DNA of 6,873 nt from Methanobacteriaceae archaeon (GCA_017883605.1 JADGNH010000106.1:1-6873), one strand, 5' to 3'. Shown: positions 1-6,201, counted from the stretch's first letter. Program-made: numbers and translations. Notes: generated by a model not told the origin, from the sequence alone.

Positions 1-258
1 AGGATTAATAATATGAGTTAAAGTTTACAGGATATTATAAACTGTACCATCTTGTCATAAAGCGTACCATAAAAACTTAAATTAGCATGTTTATAGTAAT
101 GTTCTATGTATTCTAGGAAGTTATAAAAAGTGGACTAAAACTTAACTATACATTTAAATCTCCTAATTCAATCAAATATTATCCAAAATCAAATTAAATG
201 GTAAACAAAGAAATGAATTTGATTAATTAATATTATAAAGGCTTATAAGGTGAATTTA
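1..258. other. Non-coding AT-rich upstream region of the first gene
   Basis: No open frame of note and no RNA gene is visible. The stretch contains a degenerate direct repeat: 37-50 and 57-70 share 12 of 14 bases (pattern ATAAA..GTACCAT) with a period of 20 bp. Candidate TATA-like boxes for the downstream gene are the AAATTAAATGG stretch near 191-200 and TATTATAAAG at 231-240. The second lies too close to the ribosome binding site at 248-253 to be used together with it, so the promoter is not settled. The decamer ATCCAAAATC at 181-190 recurs twice in the spacer at 4941-4975. Confidence 0.5.
248..253 (+). promoter_or_regulatory. Ribosome binding site that decides the start of the first gene
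   Basis: AGGTGA is complementary to the archaeal 16S rRNA 3' end (…AUCACCUCCU) and ends 5 bases before ATG 259. The GTG inside this motif (250-252) is in frame and could be taken as a start, but it would use up its own ribosome binding site. ATG 259 is therefore preferred. Confidence 0.75.
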
Positions 259-951
259 ATGAAATGGCAGCTAATTGTTGTATTGATCCTTATTTTAACT
301 GGGTCTTATCTCTTTTTTTCAACGCTCATCGGGCCTATAGAACCCATGGGAAGGTTAGGAATGGTGAAACTGGCAAATCCTGATATGTATCCCGGACACC
401 CACATTCACAGCTTTTAGCAGAGTATGCCCATGGGAAGGGATCTAAATCTGCCCTGGTGGTTCACTTTGCCGGGGACTCGGGTTACCAGCACTATATGGA
501 AGGTGATGTGATGATAATAGAGATGGCGTTCATTGACACCCAGGGTACTGGTGCCGAAGGCCCTACTAATTATTTAGATTCACTCAAAATAGCCCTATTC
601 GGTGTTCCTGACGGTAGATACAAGTTTAAAATAGATGGAAAGGAATTTAGCAACTTTAACAGTGCCATGAAATATGTGAACCAAATAGCGGCACAAAACG
701 GACAAAAAGGTCCCATTCCCATGGTATGGCACGGAACAGCCCGTCAGGGAAATCCAATATTCAGCCAGGGATGCGGATTCCCGCTCTACTTCTACATAGT
801 CTGGAAGTACTACGGACCAGTAGCGGCCTATTACTACACCATCAAAGGCATGATGCTTCCCTACCTGAGCCTACCTTACAAGAACTTCGAACTGCAGCAT
901 GCCTCTGAGCTGCAGTACTATTACGTCCATGATATGCTCAACTACCAATGA
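259..951 (+). CDS. Unrecognised membrane-anchored protein with tyrosine-rich C-terminus
   Basis: The product is 230 aa from ATG 259 (an in-frame GTG at 250 would add three residues, but it lies inside the ribosome binding site). I do not recognise the family. Residues about 3-25 form one hydrophobic segment (WQLIVVLILIL…) after a single lysine, which suits an uncleaved signal anchor with the rest outside the cell membrane. A mixed alpha/beta-looking region follows, including GVPDGRYKFKIDG near residues 115-127. The last 58 residues hold 13 tyrosines in clusters (KYYG, AYYYT, QYYYV) together with aromatic and hydrophobic stretches that might contact the membrane. There is a single cysteine, in SQGCGFP. 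The gene stands alone, convergent with trm1. Base composition is balanced and the frame is uninterrupted, so it is probably a real gene. It could be a lineage-specific surface protein. Confidence 0.75.
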   Translation: MKWQLIVVLILILTGSYLFFSTLIGPIEPMGRLGMVKLANPDMYPGHPHSQLLAEYAHGKGSKSALVVHFAGDSGYQHYMEGDVMIIEMAFIDTQGTGAEGPTNYLDSLKIALFGVPDGRYKFKIDGKEFSNFNSAMKYVNQIAAQNGQKGPIPMVWHGTARQGNPIFSQGCGFPLYFYIVWKYYGPVAAYYYTIKGMMLPYLSLPYKNFELQHASELQYYYVHDMLNYQ

Positions 952-995
952 TAGCCCTTTCGATGCCCTATCCATTAGTTATTAAATATTGTTAC

Positions 996-1041
996 CTTGA
1001 ATTGGGTTAGAGTTTTAGCTTGAATTGGTTTAGATAGTTAG
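996..1041. repeat. 23-bp tandem duplication between convergent genes
   Basis: Copy 1 (996-1018) and copy 2 (1019-1041) abut exactly and match at 19 of 23 positions; both begin CTTGAATTGG and end TTAG. They lie in the 117-bp spacer between the first gene and trm1, next to the hairpin at 1054-1080. The duplication looks like an old slippage product; no function is evident. Confidence 0.6.
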
Positions 1042-1053
1042 TTAAACGTTAAT

Positions 1054-1095
1054 AGCTTAAAATTAATTTTATTTTAAGCTTAAAACAATTTTTTT
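1054..1095 (+). terminator. Hairpin plus T-tract, probable terminator of the first gene
   Basis: AGCTTAAAA (1054-1062) and TTTTAAGCT (1072-1080) form a perfect 9-bp inverted repeat with a 9-base loop. On the + strand it is followed by seven Ts at 1089-1095. The stem-loop spans the trm1 stop codon (1069-1071), so the first gene's transcript would run into the 3' end of trm1. The stem is AT-rich and may be weak; in archaea the T-tract alone can terminate. Confidence 0.45.
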
Positions 1096-2217
1096 AAGGG
1101 CATCCACCGGTGCGTTGGTTTTTATTCCGGTGGGTTTGAAGTGGGTCCTTGATGCAAAGAAACCATTTGCCTTCAGTTTTTCTAAAACGTTATGCAGAGG
1201 AGGGGAACTTATTTTCAAATTTTTACTGACAACATGCAGGTCAAAAAAAGTAATTGGGGCATTGGATTCCTCGTAACATCTTTCAAGGAGTTTAAGAGCT
1301 TCATTTTCCATTTTTAAATTAAGATCGGGCATTATATTAATCATGTTTTCTATAAAATCAGGCTCAAGCAGTTTTCCCAACCATAAAGGTCCCCCTACTC
1401 TGAAATTCCCCTTACATACCGGGCATATGCCTGGAATAGAAGGTGCCAGGCCAGGTACCGCCATCCGGTAGAGGCAGTTGTTACAGTGTGCGATGTATCC
1501 CAGATTATTCAGAGATTCATCAGTTTTCTTTGCACCTTTACCGATGGTCAGGTACAGTCTCAGATAATGTTCTGTGCTGTGGGAGAACTTCAAATCCACA
1601 TATTTTTTGTATTTGGCAAATGTGCGGGATATGAATCCTACCAAAATTCTTAACCCTGTCTCGTGGCAGTACTCAGTTTTAAGTGAAACAGCCCCGTATT
1701 TCCTAATGCAAGGTTCTTTATAGGTTCCACAAAGTGCTGATGTGTCTGTAGCTGTTACACAGAGCATTCCTCCAGATCTAAGGTTGAATGCAGACGATTC
1801 AATATAAGGGGATGGTGTTCCAAATGGATCTACGTCCACCACATCGAATTTGCCTCGGCATTTGCGCAGAAGGAGGTTTGCATCCTCTCGATACACATCT
1901 ATGTTGTTAAGATTGTTTTTATGAACATTGTCCTCTGTAAATTGCACTGCCAGTGGATTAAGGTCTGTTATAACCACATGTCCCACCCCTCCAATTTCAC
2001 TGGCGTATCTTATTCCCCGAATCCCAGTACCTCCAAAGGCGTCGCATATAGTTATATCTTCTTCCCGATCCATTTGAAACACCTGGATTGCGGCCACTGA
2101 TAGATCCCGGTTAAGTTCCATTACGGGATTGTAGAAAACAGGTGCCTTAGCCGAAACTTTATGGAAATAGGGAACTTCAATAGTCACATTTCCTTCATTA
2201 ATAGTCTTATGTTCCAT
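1069..2217 (-). CDS. trm1: tRNA (guanine(26)-N(2))-dimethyltransferase Trm1
   Basis: Trm1 uses S-adenosylmethionine to dimethylate G26, at the junction of the D and anticodon stems of tRNA. The 382-aa product has the usual archaeal length. PVFYNPVMELNRDLSV (26-41) is the family's N-terminal signature. CDAFGGTGIRG (58-68) is the SAM-binding motif I, with TDLNP (84-88) as the next strand. DVDPFGTPSPY (128-138) is the catalytic motif IV that contacts the guanine. A zinc ribbon is formed by C245, C248, C265 and C268, and a winged-helix-like C-terminus follows. The start ATG 2215-2217 is preceded on the minus strand by GGAG (2228-2231) and GGGG (2222-2225). The gene is alone, convergent with the first gene and divergent from the protease gene. 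All motifs are intact. Confidence 0.96.
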   Translation of the reverse strand: MEHKTINEGNVTIEVPYFHKVSAKAPVFYNPVMELNRDLSVAAIQVFQMDREEDITICDAFGGTGIRGIRYASEIGGVGHVVITDLNPLAVQFTEDNVHKNNLNNIDVYREDANLLLRKCRGKFDVVDVDPFGTPSPYIESSAFNLRSGGMLCVTATDTSALCGTYKEPCIRKYGAVSLKTEYCHETGLRILVGFISRTFAKYKKYVDLKFSHSTEHYLRLYLTIGKGAKKTDESLNNLGYIAHCNNCLYRMAVPGLAPSIPGICPVCKGNFRVGGPLWLGKLLEPDFIENMINIMPDLNLKMENEALKLLERCYEESNAPITFFDLHVVSKNLKISSPPLHNVLEKLKANGFFASRTHFKPTGIKTNAPVDALKKIVLSLK

Positions 2218-2407
2218 ATTTCCCCATCTCCTTGTAATATTAGATATAATTTAAATATAATTTTAATTTTTTAATAATTTAATTTAGATATTTTTAGTTT
2301 TTTATTTATTTTTAGATATTATATTGTAGTTAGACAAAAGTTAGACAACATTAATTAATCTTAGAAATTTAAATTTATTAAAGAGTTAGATAATGAGAGG
2401 AAATTCC
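2218..2407. promoter_or_regulatory. Divergent promoter region between trm1 and the CPBP protease gene
   Basis: This 190-bp stretch is extremely AT-rich and must hold both promoters. On the minus strand the AATTATATTTAAATTATA region (about 2243-2262) is the best TATA candidate for trm1. On the plus strand GATATTATATTG (2315-2326) is a candidate for the protease gene, and AAATTTAAATTTATT (about 2366-2380) is a second. GTTAGACAA occurs twice, at 2329-2337 and 2340-2348, 11 bp apart (about one helical turn), which would suit a dimeric regulator. GAGAGGA (2395-2401) is the ribosome binding site for ATG 2408. Exact promoter positions are uncertain. Confidence 0.45.
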
Positions 2408-3328
2408 ATGGTCCCAATACCATTTTTAGACAACGCATCTCAGGGTAAAAATAGCTGGTGGAGGTATCTTTTAACCATCTCACTCTCCTTGGTGGGTGCT
2501 ACTTTAATAACTGCCGGTTTTGTTTTAGTTTTTTTCATCCTATATTTCGTCTATGGAATGATGGGTGGAATTAATCTTAAATTTGGGGTGATTAACATCC
2601 TATCCAACCCTTTTTTCCTGGTTTTACTTGTAGGAATAAGCTACGCGTTTTCGTTTTTATTATTTTATCTTTGCATCCGGTTTATTCACAAAAGAAGTCT
2701 ATTATCAGTGATCACAATAAAATCTAGAGTAAATTGGGGAAGAATCGTTAAAGGAGCTCTTTTATGGACGTTTATTTTGGGAATTTTCACGGTCCCCTCT
2801 TTGATCATGTATCCGGGAGATTATGAATTTACTTTCAATCCCAATAGTTTTCTTCTGCTTCTAGTTTTAAGTTTGATTGCGTTTCCCATCCAATCATCAT
2901 TTGAAGAGATATTTTTCAGGGGATACCTCATGCAGGGAATAGGTTTACTATCTAAAAGGCCACTCATACCTCTTATAATCACTTCAGTGATATTTGGACT
3001 GTTACACTTCTTTAACGGAACCAGCATCAGCAGCAGCGGGTTTATAGTTTTTTACACAACTATTCTGGGCCTGATGTTGGGTATAATAGTCCTGGGAGAA
3101 AATGGTATAGAAACAGCGATGGGGGTGCACATAGCCAACAACCTGTATGTTGCACTTCTTTTTAATTCTAAGGATTCTGGACTGGGTGATTTACCATCTA
3201 TCTTTACTACCCCTCCAGATAACTCTGTAAGCGGAATTTTAGTAATTATTATAGCTTCCCTTTTAATGATAACCATACTTTTCTGGAATAAAAGAGAGAA
3301 TCTCTTTAATATTTTCGGTTCAAAGTAA
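2408..3328 (+). CDS. CPBP family intramembrane glutamic endopeptidase (Abi/Rce1-like)
   Basis: This is a multi-pass membrane protein of the CPBP family (Pfam PF02517), related to the eukaryotic CAAX protease Rce1. Numbered from ATG 2408 (306 aa), it carries all three motifs: EEIFFR (E166, E167, R171), FGLLH (F196, H200) and HIANN (H241, N245). These glutamates and histidines form the proposed catalytic site that activates water inside the membrane. About seven hydrophobic segments are visible, among them roughly 23-49, 67-92, 111-133, 147-163 and a last one near 273-291. ATG 2393 is in frame 15 bases upstream but has little ribosome binding site, whereas GAGAGGA sits 6 bases before ATG 2408. 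The gene is monocistronic. The substrate is unknown; archaea lack an obvious prenyl-CAAX system, so the family name gives no role. No partner gene suggests bacteriocin immunity. Confidence 0.9.
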   Translation: MVPIPFLDNASQGKNSWWRYLLTISLSLVGATLITAGFVLVFFILYFVYGMMGGINLKFGVINILSNPFFLVLLVGISYAFSFLLFYLCIRFIHKRSLLSVITIKSRVNWGRIVKGALLWTFILGIFTVPSLIMYPGDYEFTFNPNSFLLLLVLSLIAFPIQSSFEEIFFRGYLMQGIGLLSKRPLIPLIITSVIFGLLHFFNGTSISSSGFIVFYTTILGLMLGIIVLGENGIETAMGVHIANNLYVALLFNSKDSGLGDLPSIFTTPPDNSVSGILVIIIASLLMITILFWNKRENLFNIFGSK

Positions 3329-3640
3329 CAAACCCTTTAGTTTTAAGTAATAAGCGGTTAATAACTCATTTTTATTCAGTTAATCCTTAAAATTATTCTG
3401 ATTAGGGATAAAAGAAATAAAAAAAGGATTTAATCTCTATCTTGTAATATTAATTATTGAATTCAAATTTTTAACTCCAAATAAATTAATAGGAATTCAG
3501 ATAAAATCAGTATAGTTCAAATAATTCAATTGTTAGTTCAAATCAAATGTTAGTCAATAATTCAATATCAGGCCATATAATTAATATGAACTAAAATTAA
3601 TAAATATATGTAATCAGCAAGCAGTATTTACACATTGAAT
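3329..3640. other. Gene-free AT-rich stretch with short scattered repeats
   Basis: No coding frame or RNA gene is visible. Short direct repeats cluster in the middle: TAGTTCAAAT at 3513-3522 and 3534-3543 (period 21), and ATAATTCAAT at 3521-3530 and 3557-3566. Variants of TTCAAAT and TTCAATT are spread through 3456-3570. TTTTTAT at 3369-3375 is a weak candidate for the 3' end of the protease transcript. The repeats could be regulatory for the aminotransferase gene or simply slippage in low-complexity DNA. Confidence 0.5.
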
Positions 3641-3689
3641 ATATATAAAACATTTTTAAAGACCATATAAAACATTTTAAAGACTATAT
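3641..3689 (+). promoter_or_regulatory. Duplicated TATA-box promoter of the aminotransferase gene
   Basis: A unit of about 25 bp with the pattern ATATAAAACATTTTTAAAGAC(C/T)ATAT is present twice, at 3643-3668 and 3665-3689, with a period of 22 bp and a single-base indel. Each copy holds a good archaeal TATA-like box, ATATAAAA, at 3643-3650 and 3665-3672. With transcription starting about 25 bases downstream, the proximal box would give a leader of roughly 28 bases carrying the ribosome binding site, and the distal box one of about 50 bases. Confidence 0.55.
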
Positions 3690-3708
3690 TGCTGTTATAA
3701 AGAGATTA

Positions 3709-3715
3709 AGGTGAT
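3709..3715 (+). promoter_or_regulatory. Ribosome binding site that decides the aminotransferase start
   Basis: AGGTGAT is a full match to the 16S rRNA anti-Shine-Dalgarno and ends 7 bases before ATG 3723. The in-frame GTG at 3711 is part of this site and is therefore not the likely start. Confidence 0.8.
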
Positions 3716-3722
3716 AAATATC

Positions 3723-4817
3723 ATGATATCAATTGCAAAACCCCTTATAGGTGGTGAAGAGATAGATGAAGTGGTAAAAGTTTTAAAATCAGGCCTCATT
3801 GCACAGGGACCAAAAGTAGCAGAATTCGAGGAAAGATTTGCAGAATACGTGAATGTGGAGCATGGTGTGGCCACCAGCTCCGGAACAACCGCACTCCACC
3901 TGGCGCTCCTGGCCGCGGATCTAAAAAAAGGTGATGAGGTTATAACCACCCCCTTTACCTTTGCAGCCACAGCCAACTCCATATTACATGTTGACGCCCG
4001 CCCGGTTTTTGTGGACATAGAGCCCCAAACCTACAATCTGGACCCGCAGAAAATAGAGGAGGCTTTAACCGAAAAAACCAGGGCCCTAATGCCGGTGCAC
4101 CTCTACGGCCAACCAGCTGACATGGACGCCATATCCCAGATAGCAGAAGATCATGACCTTAAAGTTATTGAAGATGCTGCCCAGGCCCACGGCGCAATCT
4201 ACCACGACCAGATGGTAGGATCACTGGGGGATGCAGCGTGTTTCAGCTTTTATCCCACCAAAAACATTACCACCAGTGAGGGGGGCATGATTACCACAGA
4301 CAGCAGTGAAATTGATGAAGAAGCCCGGATTTTACGGACCCATGGTGAAAGCCAGCGCTACAACCACGTGAAACTGGGGTACAACTTCCGTATGACAGAT
4401 ATAGCCGCCGCCATAGGCTTAGTTCAGCTTAGAAAGTTGGATTATTTTAACCGTAAAAGAATAGAAAATGCACAATATCTCACAGACCATATAAAAAATA
4501 TTAAAGGCATAAAACCGCCTTATGTAATGAAAGATGTGAGGCACGTATTCCACCAGTACACCATAAGGGTGGAAAATGGTAAAAGAGATGAACTAATGAA
4601 ATTTTTAGGTAAAAAAGGAATTGAAACCGCTATACATTACCCTAAAGCTATCTACCAACATAAAATATACCATGATATGGGTTTTAAGGTTAAATGTCCT
4701 GAGGCAGAAAAAGCAGCAGAAGAAGTGCTATCTTTACCAGTGCATCCGGGACTGGATCATCAAGATCTGAAGGATATAACGGAGGCCATCCAGGAGGCTG
4801 AGGGAAAAATCATATGA
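3723..4817 (+). CDS. DegT/DnrJ/EryC1 family PLP-dependent sugar aminotransferase
   Basis: The product is 364 aa from ATG 3723 and belongs to the fold-type I aminotransferases that move an amino group from glutamate to a nucleotide-bound keto-sugar. Visible landmarks are SGLIAQGP (23-30), the phosphate-binding ATSSGTTALHLAL (50-62), TTPFTFAATAN (75-85), VIEDAAQAHGA (148-158, with D151 and Q154 facing the PLP ring), and FSFYPTKNITTSEGGM (174-189), whose K180 should form the Schiff base. GYNFRMTD (219-226) and a C-terminal small domain with AIHYPKAIYQ complete it. The family includes GDP-perosamine synthase and UDP-sugar C4 or C3 transaminases; the exact sugar cannot be read from sequence. No glycosyltransferase or other nucleotide-sugar gene is adjacent, which is unusual for the family. 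My recollection is that M. thermautotrophicus has such a gene next to MTH1187, suggesting conserved order. Confidence 0.92.
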   Translation: MISIAKPLIGGEEIDEVVKVLKSGLIAQGPKVAEFEERFAEYVNVEHGVATSSGTTALHLALLAADLKKGDEVITTPFTFAATANSILHVDARPVFVDIEPQTYNLDPQKIEEALTEKTRALMPVHLYGQPADMDAISQIAEDHDLKVIEDAAQAHGAIYHDQMVGSLGDAACFSFYPTKNITTSEGGMITTDSSEIDEEARILRTHGESQRYNHVKLGYNFRMTDIAAAIGLVQLRKLDYFNRKRIENAQYLTDHIKNIKGIKPPYVMKDVRHVFHQYTIRVENGKRDELMKFLGKKGIETAIHYPKAIYQHKIYHDMGFKVKCPEAEKAAEEVLSLPVHPGLDHQDLKDITEAIQEAEGKII

Positions 4818-4869
4818 TTTTCCTTTATTTTAATTTTAAATCTTATTTAAACTTGTTTAATATTTTTTT
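4818..4869 (+). terminator. T-rich terminator after the aminotransferase gene
   Basis: Immediately after the TGA stop lies a run of T-rich segments (TTTTCCTTTATTTTAATTTT) that ends in seven Ts at 4863-4869. No stable hairpin is apparent. Archaeal RNA polymerase terminates at such T-tracts, so this is the likely end of the transcript. Confidence 0.5.
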
Positions 4870-4923
4870 GCTGTAAAAAGGTGCCAATTACTATTTGAGC
4901 AATTCATCTTCTAAATATCAAAT

Positions 4924-5000
4924 TCACTATTTAAATATCAATCCAAAATCACTGTTTAAAATATAATCCAAAATCCACCATTTGAATGCCAATCCAATTT
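4924..5000. repeat. Three degenerate tandem repeats of about 25 bp
   Basis: Units at 4924-4948, 4949-4973 and 4974-5000 abut one another. They share the pattern TCAC(T)NTTTNAAATNNNAATCCAAAA; the first two both start TCACT and end AATCCAAAA, and the third is more diverged. Partial units (CTATTTGAG at 4891-4899, TCTAAATATCA at 4910-4920) suggest the array once extended leftwards. The array fills the convergent spacer and stops just before the 3' end of the MTH1187-family gene. Confidence 0.6.
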
Positions 5001-5005
5001 AAGCA

Positions 5006-5308
5006 TTAATGCATCTTCTCCTTTACCGATAACACCTTCTCCTTTATAGTTTTTTCTTTATCTCTTCGGTCGTCTATTTTTATGCTGGTGGCCACCCGCT
5101 GGGCACCTTCCCTGAAAACGGCCTCATGGGCTGCTTTTACGGCATCAAAAAGTTTATCAGGGTCATCAACTTCTATGGTGGTGCCCATACCACTTATTTC
5201 ATATTTTACACCTTTTTCATCCAGAGCAGCCACAGCTGCGGCTATGTATTTGCTGAGGCTGGTTCCAGAGGTCCCGATAGGGATCATGGTAATTTCTGCC
5301 GATATCAT
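5006..5308 (-). CDS. MTH1187 family thiamine-binding protein (UPF0045, TIGR00106)
   Basis: This small cytosolic protein has a ferredoxin-like fold, as known from structures of M. thermautotrophicus MTH1187 and relatives. The family name reflects thiamine binding seen in homologues; no enzymatic role is established. From ATG 5306-5308 it is 100 aa, the family's length. It shows ISAEITMIPIGTSGTSLS (2-19), YEISGMGT (36-43), AVKAAHEAV (56-64) and IKIDDRRD (76-83), which are the family's hallmark segments. The open frame continues upstream to ATGs at 5335 and 5377, but neither has a ribosome binding site, homologues begin at MI(S/T)AE, and the upstream part overlaps the divergent gene. ATG 5308 also has no ribosome binding site. 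A TATA-like box centred about 30 bases upstream (5334-5343) suggests a leaderless mRNA. Confidence 0.92.
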   Translation of the reverse strand: MISAEITMIPIGTSGTSLSKYIAAAVAALDEKGVKYEISGMGTTIEVDDPDKLFDAVKAAHEAVFREGAQRVATSIKIDDRRDKEKTIKEKVLSVKEKMH

Positions 5309-5311
5309 GGC

Positions 5312-5343
5312 TATATTATATGTTCCAATTTTCATATATATTT
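5312..5343. promoter_or_regulatory. Interleaved divergent leaderless promoters
   Basis: TATATTATAT (5312-5321) is centred about 29 bases before ATG 5346 on the plus strand. TATATATTT (5335-5343), read on the other strand, is centred about 30 bases before ATG 5308. This is the spacing expected when transcription begins at the start codon itself. Neither gene has a ribosome binding site, which fits leaderless mRNAs. The two boxes share a gap of only 37 bp between start codons, so initiation complexes on the two would clash. Confidence 0.55.
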
Positions 5344-5345
5344 TT

Positions 5346-6197
5346 ATGGAAATATTGGATGGAGAAAAGTTCAACAAAAACCTGGAAAAACGGGTCAGGG
5401 AGGTGATTGAAAATTATAACCTGCTGGATGAAGGTGATAAAGTGGCAGTTGCTCTTTCAGGTGGAAAAGACAGTGTTTTAACATTACATCTTCTTAGAAG
5501 GTTCCAGAAAGATTATGACCTGGAACTGGTGGCCATATCCATAGACGAGGGCATCACCGGATACCGGGGTGAAGGTGTGGAGGCCGCCCGAGAAAACGCC
5601 TGTTCATTAGGGATTGAACTGGTGGAAAAGTCTTTTAAGGATGAACTTGGATTTAAACTCGACCATATCTCAGAGCTTTACCCAAGCGCCTGCATACCAT
5701 GCGGTGTGTTCAGGAGATATCTCCTCAACAGGACAGCCAGTGATTTAGGGGCATATAAGCTGGCCACTGGCCACAACCTGGACGATGAGATCCAATCATT
5801 TCTAATGAGCTTTGCCCGGGCCGATTTCAGGAGATTCCCCAAATTTGGACCCAAACTGGATAGGATCCATCCCCGGCTGGTTCCCAGGATAAAGCCCCTC
5901 TGGAAGATTCCGGAAAAGGACGTCGGAACCTGGGCCGTTCTCAACGGGGTGGAAGTACATTTTGCTGAGTGCCCTTACTCCCACAGGTCTTTAAGGTCTA
6001 AGATGAAGAACTTCTTAAATCGGATGGAGGATAAGAGGCCTGGAACAAAAATGGCCATATTGGAATCCTTTGAAAAAACATTTAAATTCGATAAAAAACC
6101 GGTAGAACTCGTTGAATGTAATATATGTGGTGAACCATCAGCTTTAATGGTTTGCAAAGCTTGTGAGATGAAAAAAGAAGTGGAAAAGTCTATTTAG
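5346..6197 (+). CDS. TIGR00269 family tRNA-thiolation protein (Ncs6/TtuA/NcsA-like)
   Basis: This is an adenylating PP-loop enzyme probably making 2-thiouridine in tRNA. From ATG 5346 it is 283 aa. SGGKDS (38-43) is the ATP pyrophosphatase loop. CIPC (C116, C119) and C209 in AECPYSH are the three cysteines that in TtuA and NcsA hold the [4Fe-4S] cluster used for sulfur transfer. ATGHNLDDE (140-148) is a second conserved motif. C258, C261, C270 and C273 form the C-terminal zinc site. The family normally begins with another zinc finger (CxxC…CxxH) before the LEKRVREVI helix; here only twelve residues precede that helix and no such cysteines exist. The frame stays open back to 5082, but that part is antisense to the MTH1187-family gene, has no cysteines and is rejected. 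No ribosome binding site is seen; a leaderless start is likely. TTG 5355 is an alternative. Confidence 0.9.
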   Translation: MEILDGEKFNKNLEKRVREVIENYNLLDEGDKVAVALSGGKDSVLTLHLLRRFQKDYDLELVAISIDEGITGYRGEGVEAARENACSLGIELVEKSFKDELGFKLDHISELYPSACIPCGVFRRYLLNRTASDLGAYKLATGHNLDDEIQSFLMSFARADFRRFPKFGPKLDRIHPRLVPRIKPLWKIPEKDVGTWAVLNGVEVHFAECPYSHRSLRSKMKNFLNRMEDKRPGTKMAILESFEKTFKFDKKPVELVECNICGEPSALMVCKACEMKKEVEKSI

Positions 6198-6201
6198 AAG
6201 G

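Noticed and set aside
343..439. CCCATGGGAAGG repeated at 343-354 and 428-439 within the first gene
   Set aside because: It encodes different residues in different frames or contexts and looks like chance reuse; no larger duplicated block surrounds the two copies.
2821..3276. Minus-strand frames within the CPBP protease gene
   Set aside because: They are antisense to a gene with all three catalytic motifs, with no ribosome binding site or domain.
2408..3328. Abortive-infection or bacteriocin-immunity role for the CPBP protein
   Set aside because: The Abi family name invites it, but no toxin, peptide or phage-defence gene lies nearby.
4924..5000. Possible CRISPR fragment
   Set aside because: Units abut with no spacers between them, are degenerate and AT-rich, and no cas gene is present.
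5082..5345. Upstream extension of the TIGR00269 frame, 88 further codons from ATG 5082
   Set aside because: It runs antisense through the whole MTH1187-family gene, has low-complexity Ala/Ser-rich sequence, no cysteines and no resemblance to the family's N-terminus.
5309..5377. Longer N-terminus of the MTH1187-family protein (starts at 5377 or 5335)
   Set aside because: Homologues begin at the segment starting with ATG 5308, the extension overlaps the opposite gene and its promoter, and no ribosome binding site precedes either ATG.
5126..5410. 94-codon plus-strand frame with several Cys and His
   Set aside because: I checked it as a possible displaced zinc finger of the thiolase. The Cys/His spacing does not fit, and it is a shadow of the MTH1187-family gene and the thiolase start.
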